Assembly: GCA_918241715.1 (NCBI GenBank)
Contig: CAKJYB010000083.1
Coordinates: 1-14,614 of the forward strand
DNA length: 14,614 nt
DNA from: Clostridiales bacterium
Lineage (GTDB): Bacteria > Bacillota > Clostridia > Christensenellales > UBA1242
Direction of reading: 5' to 3'
Under the pieces are notes generated by a model that was not told the DNA's origin, did not search any database, and saw only the letters and a list, made by a program, of their open reading frames with translations. The translations under genes were made by a program, and so were the position numbers. Of the stretch, positions 6,957-13,565 are shown one piece after another (position 1 is the stretch's first letter; the number at the start of each line of letters is the position of its first letter).

Positions 6957-9383
6957 ATGGCTTATAACAATAGTTTATTTTCGGACAGCATAGAAAGAGT
7001 TATAAAAAACGCAAGCAAGATTGCTCTTCGTTTTGGAAGCAACCTTGTGGGAACAGAGCATATTTTGTATGGTCTTGCAAGCGTTTCTGATTGCACGGCA
7101 TCAAAACTTCTTTCAAGTTATGGCGTAACAGAAAAGGCACTTTTCGAACTTTTTGAAGAGTCTTCAAATGGCGTTTCGTTGTTTGGGAATGTAGAACTTA
7201 CTCCAAGGACGAAAGAACTTTTTCAGCACGCACAACAAACTGCCATGGATTTTGGACACTCATTTATTGGCACAGAACATTTGTTGTTTGCAATTTTAAG
7301 CAACAAATCCTGTTATGCAACAAAGGTGATGGAAAACGCCTTTGGCGTTGATATAGACGAAATGCGTGGCAAACTTTTGTCATCACTTCAAATCAACACA
7401 GACAAAGAAAAATCAAAAGAAGATGCTTCACAGGTCGGCAGCAACTTGCCTGAAAAATTGCTTGAAATGGGAAGCGACATAACGCTTAAGGCAAGACAAC
7501 ACAAACTTGACCCTGTTATTGGCAGAGAAGAAGAAATCCAAAGACTTATCGAAATCTTGTGCAGAAAGACAAAAAACAACCCTGTGCTTATTGGGGAAGC
7601 TGGTGTTGGAAAAACAGCAGTTGTTGAAGGCCTTGCACAGGCAATTGCAAGTGGTGATGTGCCTGATGAGATAAGAGACAAAAACATCTATGCTCTTGAG
7701 ATTGGTGGACTTATGGCCGGCACAAAATATAGGGGCCAGATGGAAGAGAAACTTAAAGATGTGATTGAAACAATTATAAAGGCAGGAAACATTATTGTCT
7801 TTATTGACGAAATTCACACGCTTGCACAGGCAGGAAGCAAGGAAGGGGAAACAAGCCCATCAGACATGCTTAAACCATATCTTGCAAGGGGAGAACTTCA
7901 AACAATTGGTGCAACCACAACTGACGAATACAGAAAGTATATTGAAGAAGACAAGGCACTTGAAAGAAGATTTCAGCCTGTCATGGTAAACCCACCATCA
8001 GTGGAACAGACAATTCAAATCTTAAATGGGCTTAAGGACACATACGAAGCATATCACAAAATCAAAATCACCGACGAAGCAATCAAAGCGGCGGCAACGC
8101 TTTCCGATAGGTATATCTCTGACAGAAGTTTGCCAGACAAGGCGATTGACTTGATTGACGAAGCATGTTCTCGTGCCAAAGTAAACTTTACACTCAAGCC
8201 ACAAAAAGTGAGAGATCTGGAAGAAAAAATTAAATCACTTTCTGCAACAAGAGACGAAGCTTCGTTGCAAAGAAATTATGAAAAAGCTGCAAAATTGCAA
8301 TCCGAAATCATAAATTTGGAAGCAGACCTTAAAAAACAGAATCAAAATATTGTAAAAAAGAGTTCTTCCGGAAAGATTGGAGAAAACGAAATTGCAGAAG
8401 TTGTTTCAAAGTGGACGGGAATTCCAGTAACAAAACTTACGGAAGGAGAAAAAGAAAAACTTGTCCATTTGGAAGATATTTTGCACGAAAGAGTTGTTGG
8501 TCAAAACCAAGCAATTTCAGCCGTTGCAAAGGCAATAAGAAGGGCAAGAGTTGGGCTTCAGGACACAAAGAGACCAATTGGGTCTTTCTTGTTTATGGGG
8601 CCAACAGGTGTTGGTAAAACCGAACTTTCAAAGGCACTTGCAGAAGCAATGTTTGACAATGAAAACAACCTTATCAGAATTGATATGAGTGAATATATGG
8701 AAAGCCACACGGTTTCAAAACTTATTGGTTCTCCACCGGGATATGTTGGTTTTGATGAAGGTGGTCAACTTACCGAACAAGTCAGAAGAAAACCATACAG
8801 CGTTGTGCTTTTTGACGAAGTTGAAAAGGCTCACCCAGAAGTTTTGAATGCGCTTTTGCAAATTCTTGACGATGGCAGACTTACAGACAGCAAGGGCAGA
8901 GTTGTAAGTTTTAAAAACACAATTATCATTATGACAAGCAATATTGGCGCAAACGAAATCAGACAACAAAAACAACTTGGCTTTGCCACAAAGGAAGAAG
9001 AAAGAATTTCTGAAAGAGATATTTACATGGACGCACTTAAACGCAAGTTCAAGCCAGAGCTCATAAACAGAATTGACGTAATTTGCATTTTTGATTCTCT
9101 TTCTAAACAAGACCTTGAAAAGATAACAAACATTATGCTTGACAACATCAACAAGCGTTTGGAGCCAAAGGGGCTTTCAATTGATATGGAGCAAGATGCA
9201 ATCGACTTTATCGTTGCAAAAGGGTCAAACTTAAACTATGGCGCAAGACCACTTAAGCGTTTTATTGAGCAGGAAATTGAAGACAAAATTGCCGAAAAGA
9301 TTTTGCTCGGACAACTCAAAGAACACGGAATTATCAATGTTTCTGTAAACGGAGACAAACTTGAATTTAATTCTGCACAATAA
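6957..9383 (+). CDS. clpC: ATP-dependent unfoldase ClpC (Hsp100)
   Basis: ClpC is a hexameric ring ATPase that unfolds proteins and feeds them to the protease ClpP. The 808-residue protein has two N-terminal Clp repeats (about 5-70 and 80-145), each with the GTEH motif; Glu34 and Glu107 correspond to the glutamates that contact phospho-arginine in Bacillus ClpC. The first ATPase ring has Walker A GEAGVGKT (213-220), pore loop KYRGQ (257-261), Walker B VFIDE (281-285) and arginine finger ERRF (336-339). A coiled middle domain with a UVR-like segment follows (about 415-465), which distinguishes ClpC from ClpA and is shorter than in ClpB. The second ring has Walker A GPTGVGKT (548-555), GYVGFDEGG and Walker B VVLFDE. 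A QLGF tripeptide region suits the ClpP-docking loop. The start is fixed by AGGGGG 7 bases upstream. Length and order are normal. Confidence 0.97.
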   Translation: MAYNNSLFSDSIERVIKNASKIALRFGSNLVGTEHILYGLASVSDCTASKLLSSYGVTEKALFELFEESSNGVSLFGNVELTPRTKELFQHAQQTAMDFGHSFIGTEHLLFAILSNKSCYATKVMENAFGVDIDEMRGKLLSSLQINTDKEKSKEDASQVGSNLPEKLLEMGSDITLKARQHKLDPVIGREEEIQRLIEILCRKTKNNPVLIGEAGVGKTAVVEGLAQAIASGDVPDEIRDKNIYALEIGGLMAGTKYRGQMEEKLKDVIETIIKAGNIIVFIDEIHTLAQAGSKEGETSPSDMLKPYLARGELQTIGATTTDEYRKYIEEDKALERRFQPVMVNPPSVEQTIQILNGLKDTYEAYHKIKITDEAIKAAATLSDRYISDRSLPDKAIDLIDEACSRAKVNFTLKPQKVRDLEEKIKSLSATRDEASLQRNYEKAAKLQSEIINLEADLKKQNQNIVKKSSSGKIGENEIAEVVSKWTGIPVTKLTEGEKEKLVHLEDILHERVVGQNQAISAVAKAIRRARVGLQDTKRPIGSFLFMGPTGVGKTELSKALAEAMFDNENNLIRIDMSEYMESHTVSKLIGSPPGYVGFDEGGQLTEQVRRKPYSVVLFDEVEKAHPEVLNALLQILDDGRLTDSKGRVVSFKNTIIIMTSNIGANEIRQQKQLGFATKEEERISERDIYMDALKRKFKPELINRIDVICIFDSLSKQDLEKITNIMLDNINKRLEPKGLSIDMEQDAIDFIVAKGSNLNYGARPLKRFIEQEIEDKIAEKILLGQLKEHGIINVSVNGDKLEFNSAQ

Positions 9384-9394
9384 TGCAAAAATGT

Positions 9395-9423
9395 TTGGTG
9401 ATTTTTGCAAATTTTGTTAAAAT
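9395..9423 (+). promoter_or_regulatory. Possible weak promoter for hpf
   Basis: TTGGTG (9395-9400), 17 bp and TAAAAT (9418-9423) lie in the 62-base gap between clpC and hpf. I see no terminator in the gap, so hpf may also be read from clpC. The -35 match is poor. Confidence 0.35.
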
Positions 9424-9445
9424 GATTTTGACAAAGGAGAAGAAT

Positions 9446-9976
9446 ATGGATATCAAATTTATTGAAAAGAAATACAAAGTTACACCAAGATTTAAGGAGA
9501 TTGTTACAAACAAACTTGCAAAACTTGAAAAGTATTTTGATGACCCTGTTTCTGTAACGGTTTATGCTTCAACAGAAAACAAGAGTGAAAGACTTGAAGT
9601 AAACTTGAATGCAAAAGGTGTTCTTTACAGAGCAGAAGTAAAGGGAAACAACAACTACGAAAATATCGACCTTACACTTCCAAAACTTGAAAAACAGATT
9701 ATCAGAAACAAGCAAAAGAGAGTTAAGGGAAGAAGAAATGCAAATGTTGACGTGGACACATTTGAATATTTGGAAGAAAAGCCAGATTTGACATTGAAAG
9801 AAATCACAAGAGTAAAGAAGTTTGAACTTGACCCAATCACGACAGAAGAAGCAAAAGATGCCATCGAAAGACTTGGACACACTTTCTACATTTTCCTTAA
9901 CGCTGAAACCGGAAAAGTAAATGTGCTCTACAAGAGAAATGACGGCAGATATGGTTTGATTGAAGTAGAATTCTAA
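9446..9976 (+). CDS. hpf: Ribosome hibernation-promoting factor, long form
   Basis: Long HPF binds the 30S subunit in the tRNA/mRNA channel and pairs ribosomes into inactive 100S dimers during starvation or stress. The 176-residue protein has the N-terminal RaiA/HPF ribosome-binding domain (1-about 100, beta-alpha-beta with a basic stretch IIRNKQKRVKGRR at 85-97) and a C-terminal dimerisation domain (about 122-176, with TEEAKDAIERLGHTFYIF, NAETG and RNDGRYGLIE). The ATG at 9446 is chosen because AAAGGAG (9433-9439) lies 6 bases upstream; an in-frame extension back to 9383 would add 21 residues that look unrelated to the family and has no ribosome site. The gene follows clpC, consistent with a stress-response grouping. 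A small lipoprotein gene follows after 39 bases. Confidence 0.94.
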   Translation: MDIKFIEKKYKVTPRFKEIVTNKLAKLEKYFDDPVSVTVYASTENKSERLEVNLNAKGVLYRAEVKGNNNYENIDLTLPKLEKQIIRNKQKRVKGRRNANVDVDTFEYLEEKPDLTLKEITRVKKFELDPITTEEAKDAIERLGHTFYIFLNAETGKVNVLYKRNDGRYGLIEVEF

Positions 9977-10015
9977 TAAATTGATAAAATTTAATAAAAT
10001 GGACACACTAAAAGT

Positions 10016-10525
10016 ATGAGAAAATTTTTGCTGGCTTTTATGTGTGTTCTTTTTTGTTTTTGCTGTGGGTGCGAAACGCAGACGGCTCTGCAACTTGCAC
10101 ATATAAGCGACAACACTCTTGGAAACAGCACAAACTATTCTGTTAAGGTCGTTTTGGACGACGACGAAAGAATGGACGAAAAATATGTTGACTTGCAGAT
10201 TAAATCAAGTGAGTCAGGGCAGGTTGTAAGCATTGGTGAGCACGGAGAAGAAAAGACAAGCGTGCGTTTTGACAAAAAGGATTATTGGTATAATCTGACC
10301 TATCTTGTCGACAAGGCAAACGGCGTATCAGCAGAAGGTGGTTATCAAAAATATCAGCAACATGGAAGCAAAACATACAATTTGACCACAAAAAGTGATG
10401 TAAAACTTACATTTAGGGTTGTTGTTGGGAATTTAAAGAAAAACACCCAAACAAACGAAGAAATCCTTGTTTTGAGTGAGCCAATTTCAAATGAGTTTGT
10501 GCTTAAAATGAGAAAAAGCAGTTAG
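10016..10525 (+). CDS. Small putative lipoprotein of unknown function
   Basis: I do not recognise this 169-residue protein. It starts with a short basic N-terminus and a hydrophobic, cysteine-rich segment (residues 4-19, FLLAFMCVLFCFCCGC) followed by Glu20, which looks like a lipoprotein signal with Cys19 as the likely lipidated residue, although the residues before it are not a textbook lipobox. The rest is polar, with alternating beta-like segments (YSVKVVL, KYVDLQIKS, VKLTFRVVVGNL), so a small beta-sandwich exposed outside the membrane is plausible. The Shine-Dalgarno is weak (GGAC at 10001-10004, rather far upstream). It lies 39 bases after hpf without a terminator between them and may be co-transcribed. 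A terminator follows 12 bases after the stop. It uses TAG, the only such stop in the window. Confidence 0.75.
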   Translation: MRKFLLAFMCVLFCFCCGCETQTALQLAHISDNTLGNSTNYSVKVVLDDDERMDEKYVDLQIKSSESGQVVSIGEHGEEKTSVRFDKKDYWYNLTYLVDKANGVSAEGGYQKYQQHGSKTYNLTTKSDVKLTFRVVVGNLKKNTQTNEEILVLSEPISNEFVLKMRKSS

Positions 10526-10536
10526 CATGCCGACAG

Positions 10537-10575
10537 AATGAAAGTAAATGTTTAAAATTTGCTTTCATTTTTTTT
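10537..10575 (+). terminator. Rho-independent terminator after the lipoprotein gene
   Basis: A 13-bp AT-rich stem (10537-10549 with 10557-10569, one G-T pair) closes a 7-base loop and runs into eight T residues (10568-10575). It ends the plus-strand cluster that began at 2579. Confidence 0.8.
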
Positions 10576-10585
10576 GTAGATATTG

Positions 10586-10606
10586 TATTATATATTTATA
10601 GGTGAG
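10586..10606 (+). promoter_or_regulatory. Probable -10 element and ribosome site of the ABC gene
   Basis: TATTAT (10586-10591) within an AT-rich run is followed by AGGTGAG (10600-10606), two bases before the ATG at 10609. No good -35 element is seen at 16-18 bp, because the terminator T-run occupies that position. Confidence 0.4.
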
Positions 10607-10608
10607 TT

Positions 10609-11253
10609 ATGTTATCAGTAAAAAACTTGAATTTGAAATTTACAAAAGAGTTTTATGCACTTGAAGATGTCAATTTGGATATTGACGATGGTGAGAGTGT
10701 AGCTTTTGTTGGCGAACAAGAAAGTGGAAAGACAACGCTTTTGAGAGTTTTGGCAAAACTTGAAGATTTTGATTCTGGAGAAATTTATTTCAACCACATT
10801 CCAATCAAAAAGGTTGATTTCAGGACGGATATCAATGTTGGGTATGTTCCATATTGCCCAGTTTTTATTGAAAACAAAACGGTTTATGAAAACTTTAGAT
10901 ATATTCTCAACAAAAAGGGCTATAAACCTGCAGAAGCAGAAAAAATGATAAACAATGCCATCATTGAATATTCGATTGAAAAAATCATAAACGAAAAGGT
11001 GAAGAACATAAGAAAAGAAGACAAATACATTCTTTCGCTTATCAGACTTTCGTTTAGAAAACTTGACTTGCTTCTTGTTGACAACATTTTTGATGAAATA
11101 TCAGATGTCTATATTGATGCGATTTTAAGCATGATCAAAAAACTTAAAGATGCAAACACAACATTGATTTTGACCTGCACAAGACCAGAAATTGCAGAAA
11201 AAATTTGCAGAAGAAAGATTTATTTCGAACATGGAAAAGTTGTAGGAGACTAA
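10609..11253 (+). CDS. Stand-alone ABC-type ATP-binding protein with degenerate motifs
   Basis: The 214-residue protein has the fold signature of an ABC ATP-binding subunit: an N-terminal beta region with a Tyr/Leu A-loop area, Walker A GEQESGKTT (35-43), a helical part, Walker B-like LLLVDN (154-159), and a C-terminal strand ending EHGKVVGD. Several motifs needed for ATP hydrolysis are absent. The Q-loop position reads VPYCP (80-84), the LSGGQ signature is replaced by IRKED (about 134-138), the catalytic glutamate after Walker B is Asn159, and the switch histidine is Cys190 in LTCTR. Nucleotide binding is therefore plausible but normal transport ATPase activity is doubtful. There is no permease gene on either side: a terminator precedes it and a bidirectional one follows. 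The reading frame is intact and framed by good signals, so it is probably expressed rather than decaying. Its function is unknown. Confidence 0.8.
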   Translation: MLSVKNLNLKFTKEFYALEDVNLDIDDGESVAFVGEQESGKTTLLRVLAKLEDFDSGEIYFNHIPIKKVDFRTDINVGYVPYCPVFIENKTVYENFRYILNKKGYKPAEAEKMINNAIIEYSIEKIINEKVKNIRKEDKYILSLIRLSFRKLDLLLVDNIFDEISDVYIDAILSMIKKLKDANTTLILTCTRPEIAEKICRRKIYFEHGKVVGD

Positions 11254-11279
11254 AAAACAGCCGGTCGGCTGTTTTTTTT
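11252..11279 (+). terminator. Bidirectional terminator between ABC gene and minus-strand ORF
   Basis: CAGCC (11258-11262) pairs with GGCTG (11267-11271) around a 4-base loop, extended by A6 on the left and T8 on the right. T-runs on both strands let it end the plus-strand ABC gene and the convergent gene ending at 11278. Confidence 0.85.
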
Positions 11280-11517
11280 AATATTCTTCATAAAAATCTG
11301 TGTCAAGCTCCTTTTTCTTTGTTGAAGAAGAAGTTTCTTGCTGTTTTAAAATTGAAGAAAAGATTTGTTCTGTCAAGTTTTGGTCAAGCCCCTTTTGATT
11401 TGCAAAAGCTGAAAAAAGTGGGTTGTTTTTCAAAATGCTTTCAAGGGGAGAAGAAATTTTGTTGTCAGAACCTTGATAAATGTCTTTGGGATAATAGTTT
11501 TCTGCCATATTTTCCAT
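11278..11517 (-). CDS. Small hypothetical protein (79 aa)
   Basis: I do not recognise this gene. It encodes up to 79 residues: a polar protein with a central segment SPLESILKNNPLFSAFANQKGLDQNLTEQIFSSILKQQ likely to be helical, and an acidic, tyrosine-ending tail (TDFYEEY). There is no membrane segment and no cysteine. Reality is supported by its position: it ends exactly at a bidirectional terminator and starts opposite another small gene, with an inverted repeat between the two. The start is uncertain. ATG at 11515-11517 has no clear ribosome site; ATG at 11506-11508 has GGA 4 bases upstream, which would give 76 residues. It could still be a chance reading frame. Confidence 0.55.
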   Translation of the reverse strand: MENMAENYYPKDIYQGSDNKISSPLESILKNNPLFSAFANQKGLDQNLTEQIFSSILKQQETSSSTKKKELDTDFYEEY

Positions 11518-11534
11518 ATTTGTTTCTATGAAAT

Positions 11535-11553
11535 TTTAACAAGTTTTGTTAAA
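11535..11553. promoter_or_regulatory. Perfect inverted repeat in a divergent promoter region
   Basis: TTTAACAA (11535-11542) and TTGTTAAA (11546-11553) form exact 8-bp arms around a 3-base spacer, between the divergent genes at 11517 and 11581. Each arm contains a TTAACA hexamer facing outward, a good -35 candidate (five of six). For the plus-strand gene, TACATT (11560-11565) lies 18 bp downstream as a possible -10. The minus-strand -10 is less clear. A shared operator is an inference. Confidence 0.5.
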
Positions 11554-11580
11554 GGCTCATACATTTTATGGGAGACAACT

Positions 11581-11832
11581 ATGAAACTTAGCGAAATGAA
11601 TTTTGAAGAAAAGAAAGAAGAAAAACCAAAAGACATCAAAGTAGAATATGACGCATTAAAAGATTTGTCGCAGGACGAACTTATGAAAAAACTTGCCGAC
11701 CAAATTGCCTTTCAAAAGTCCAACGGGACATTTGACTATGATGGACTTGTTGACACAATAAACAAAATGAAAGGGTATATTTCGCCACAAAGTTATGACA
11801 ACATTATAAACTTGCTACAGAAATTTAAGTGA
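11581..11832 (+). CDS. Small hypothetical protein (83 aa)
   Basis: I do not recognise this gene. The 83-residue soluble protein begins with a charged, probably disordered part (residues 1-20, rich in Glu and Lys), followed by what looks like a compact helical domain (24-83: YDALKDLSQDELMKKLADQIA, GTFDYDGLVDTINKMKGY, SPQSYDNIINLLQKF). There are no cysteines and no membrane segments. The ATG at 11581 is chosen because GGGAG (11570-11574) lies 6 bases before it; longer versions starting near 11473 would run through the divergent promoter region and have no ribosome site. It ends with TGA, 18 bases before the convergent murG stop; I see no strong terminator in that gap. It is transcribed divergently from the 79-residue gene. 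Confidence 0.75.
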   Translation: MKLSEMNFEEKKEEKPKDIKVEYDALKDLSQDELMKKLADQIAFQKSNGTFDYDGLVDTINKMKGYISPQSYDNIINLLQKFK

Positions 11833-11850
11833 ATAAATATTCAAAAACTT

Positions 11851-12882
11851 TTACTTTAGATATCTTTTCAAAAGCAGGGCAATTTGATCAGTTGCTTTGT
11901 TTTTTGGTGAATATTTTTTCATGTTTTCAACATAGTTTTGTCTGTTTTTGATAAGAGAGTCAAGCATGCTTTTTAGAGTTTCAAAAGAATAATTTTCTTC
12001 TTCCAACATCTGTGCGTAGCCGTTTGATTGAAAATTTTTTGCGTTTTCAATCTGGTCCCCACGTGAGCATTTTTTAGAAAGTGGAATGAGCAACATCGGG
12101 ATTTTTAGTGCCAACAACTCATTTATAACGCCACTTCCTGCACGGGAGATTGCAACATCACAAGAAGCATAAAAATCTTCAATATTGTTTGCGTAATCAA
12201 TTATTTTATAGTTTTTTGCGCTTATTTTTCGATAATTTTTCTTTCCGGTTATATGAATTATGTTGTATTTTTCCGTCAGTTTTTCTAGATTGTCAAAAAT
12301 GATGTCGTTTAAAAACTTTGCGCCAAGGCTTCCACCCAAAACAAGAATTGTGGGGTTTGTGTTGTTAAACAGGCTTAGTCTTTGTCCGTGGTATATTTTT
12401 TCTCTTATGGGTTGACCTGTGTGAACGCACTTTTCGTTCGATTTTCCCGTTTCTTTAAAGGTTGTGCACATGATATCACATTTTCTTAAAATAATTTTGT
12501 TTGCAAGCCCAAAAGACAAATCGCTTTCGTGGCTGACAACAGGAATTTTAAGCCTTTTTCCTGCAAGCACAACGGGCACGGAAACAAACCCACCTTTAGA
12601 AAAAATTACATCCGGATTTAGTTTTTTTAACTCTTTTTTTGCAAATTTGACGCATTTGTAGAGTTTAAATGGAATTAAAAGGTTTTTGAAAGTAAACTTT
12701 CTTTCAAATTTTACTGCAGGGATTTGGTGATAAGTTATGTTTGGGTGGTTTTTTAAAATTTCCTTTTCAATGCCATTTCCACCAAAGTAGTGTAGATTGT
12801 TCTTGTCTAGTTTTTCTGAAACGGAAAGAGCTGGATAGACGTGTCCAGCTGTTCCACCACCACATAATACAATTGTTTTCAT
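11851..12882 (-). CDS. murG: Lipid II synthase MurG (GlcNAc transferase)
   Basis: MurG is a peripheral membrane glycosyltransferase (GT28). It adds N-acetylglucosamine from UDP-GlcNAc to lipid I to make lipid II, the peptidoglycan precursor. From the ATG at 12880-12882 it has 343 residues. It shows the N-terminal GGGTAGHVYPAL (8-19, with His14 as the expected catalytic-loop histidine), FSKGGFVSVPVVLAG (94-108), HES (118-120), the second-domain loop GGSLGA (183-188), the sugar-nucleotide region SRAGSGVINELLAL (246-259) and SRGDQIENA (273-281), typical of Firmicutes enzymes. The frame is open further upstream to a TTG at 12978, but those 32 residues do not belong to the family and overlap another gene's terminator. 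No clear Shine-Dalgarno precedes the ATG. The gene is alone, away from the usual mur/fts cluster; its neighbours are unrelated. Confidence 0.95.
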   Translation of the reverse strand: MKTIVLCGGGTAGHVYPALSVSEKLDKNNLHYFGGNGIEKEILKNHPNITYHQIPAVKFERKFTFKNLLIPFKLYKCVKFAKKELKKLNPDVIFSKGGFVSVPVVLAGKRLKIPVVSHESDLSFGLANKIILRKCDIMCTTFKETGKSNEKCVHTGQPIREKIYHGQRLSLFNNTNPTILVLGGSLGAKFLNDIIFDNLEKLTEKYNIIHITGKKNYRKISAKNYKIIDYANNIEDFYASCDVAISRAGSGVINELLALKIPMLLIPLSKKCSRGDQIENAKNFQSNGYAQMLEEENYSFETLKSMLDSLIKNRQNYVENMKKYSPKNKATDQIALLLKRYLK

Positions 12883-12916
12883 ATTGTATATTATGCTTTT
12901 GTGTTGGTTTTTTATG

Positions 12917-12946
12917 TGTGAATAAAAATAAACGTTTGTGAATAAA
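12917..12946. repeat. Two direct repeats upstream of murG
   Basis: TGTGAATAAA occurs at 12917-12926 and again at 12937-12946, exactly 20 bp apart (about two helical turns), in the 82-base gap upstream of murG. On the minus strand each copy contains TTCACA, a possible -35. The possible -10, CATAAT, lies at 12890-12895, so transcription could start almost at the ATG. This is weak evidence for a regulator site or promoter. Confidence 0.4.
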
Positions 12947-12964
12947 TATGCACAACCTGACAAT

Positions 12965-12992
12965 AAAAAAAAGGACAAGTTTATGTCCTTTT
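12965..12992 (-). terminator. Terminator of the membrane protein gene
   Basis: On the minus strand AAAAGGACA (12992-12984) pairs with TGTCCTTTT (12977-12969) around a 6-base loop, followed by more T residues to 12965. The 9-bp stem overlaps the stop codon of the gene ending at 12991 and separates it from murG. Confidence 0.8.
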
Positions 12993-13515
12993 ATTTTGTT
13001 CTTTCAAAACCTTTTGGCTCTGTTTGCTTGACTGGCTCTGTTGGGTGATATGCTTCTTCCATGTCGTCATCTTGATAATGTTTTTCTGATGGGTCATCAG
13101 ACTTGTTTAGTTTATGAAAAGATGCAAATGCAATTGGTCCCGTGATTAGTGACGACCCAAATAGTCCAAGGGCCGTGTAGTAGAATGTTTCTGACGTTTT
13201 CAAAATTTCTTTTGACTTTTCGTCTGTTCCACTTTTGATTAAACTGGAAACATGTGATGTGCTTTGCAAATCCTCAATTCTTTCTTTATAGAGTTTTTCG
13301 TCAATTTCTCCGTTTTTGTATGAGAGCTCAACCTGTTCTCTTTCTTGCTGAGAAATATATCTGTATTCGCTTGTTGCTCTATATGTGTTTACTGCTTGAT
13401 TTTCGTATCCATTTGAAACCTGGTCAAATGCAATTGCTGTTATTGGTGCGCCAGCTGTCCAAACCATTGTAAACATTGCGATTTTAAGCAGGATTTGTTT
13501 TTTTAGACTTTCCAT
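12991..13515 (-). CDS. Two-helix membrane protein with SHOCT-like segment
   Basis: I do not recognise a named family. The 174-residue protein has a basic start (MESLKKQ), a first hydrophobic helix or uncleaved signal (about 9-30), a charged middle, a second hydrophobic segment (about 112-133, YYTALGLFGSSLITGPIAFASF), and an acidic, proline-containing C-terminal tail. The positive N-terminus suggests both ends are cytoplasmic and residues 31-111 are outside. Residues 62-83 (VELSYKNGEIDEKLYKERIEDL) resemble the SHOCT motif, a short helical element with the pattern L-x-x-G-x-I-x-E-x-x-Y/F, often attached to membrane proteins; this is by eye. The start is supported by AAGGGAAG (13520-13527) and by an exact consensus promoter further upstream. 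Its terminator overlaps the stop codon. It is transcribed divergently from the topoisomerase gene. Confidence 0.8.
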   Translation of the reverse strand: MESLKKQILLKIAMFTMVWTAGAPITAIAFDQVSNGYENQAVNTYRATSEYRYISQQEREQVELSYKNGEIDEKLYKERIEDLQSTSHVSSLIKSGTDEKSKEILKTSETFYYTALGLFGSSLITGPIAFASFHKLNKSDDPSEKHYQDDDMEEAYHPTEPVKQTEPKGFERTK

Positions 13516-13535
13516 AATTCTTCCCTTTATGTCGA

Positions 13536-13556
13536 AATTATATCATTGATATAATT
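13536..13556. promoter_or_regulatory. 21-bp palindrome overlapping the -10 and spacer (candidate operator)
   Basis: AATTATATCA (13536-13545), one central T, and TGATATAATT (13547-13556) form perfect 10-bp arms. The palindrome covers the whole -10 and most of the spacer of the minus-strand promoter. The other arm places a TATAAT at 13550-13555 on the plus strand, but I see no -35 for it. A dimeric repressor site is a reasonable inference. Confidence 0.6.
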
Positions 13557-13565
13557 GTGTGTCAA
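13537..13565 (-). promoter_or_regulatory. Exact consensus sigma-A promoter
   Basis: On the minus strand TTGACA (13565-13560), 17 bp and TATAAT (13542-13537) match the consensus completely. The expected start near 13530 gives a leader of about 15 bases containing the ribosome site of the gene at 13515. No other promoter in the window is this good. Confidence 0.85.

Noticed and set aside
9383..9445. N-terminal extension of HPF by 21 residues
   Set aside because: The ATG at 9446 has a well-spaced AAAGGAG and matches the family's start; the extension has neither a ribosome site nor family similarity.
9569..10102. 177-codon open frame on the minus strand opposite hpf
   Set aside because: It is antisense to a clear HPF gene; the phenylalanine- and cysteine-rich product is typical of antisense translation of AT-rich coding sequence.
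11205..11531. 108-codon plus-strand frame after the ABC gene
   Set aside because: It runs through the strong terminator at 11252-11279 and is antisense to the better-supported minus-strand gene; the product is low-complexity Lys/Phe.
11833..11850. Possible terminator between the 83-residue gene and murG
   Set aside because: Only a 5-bp AT-only palindrome (GAATA/TATTC) is present, with no GC-rich stem; too weak to call.
12883..12978. N-terminal extension of MurG from a TTG start, resembling a hydrophobic leader
   Set aside because: MurG is peripheral and has no signal peptide; the extension crosses the neighbouring gene's terminator, and MKTIVLCGGGTAGH is the normal start.
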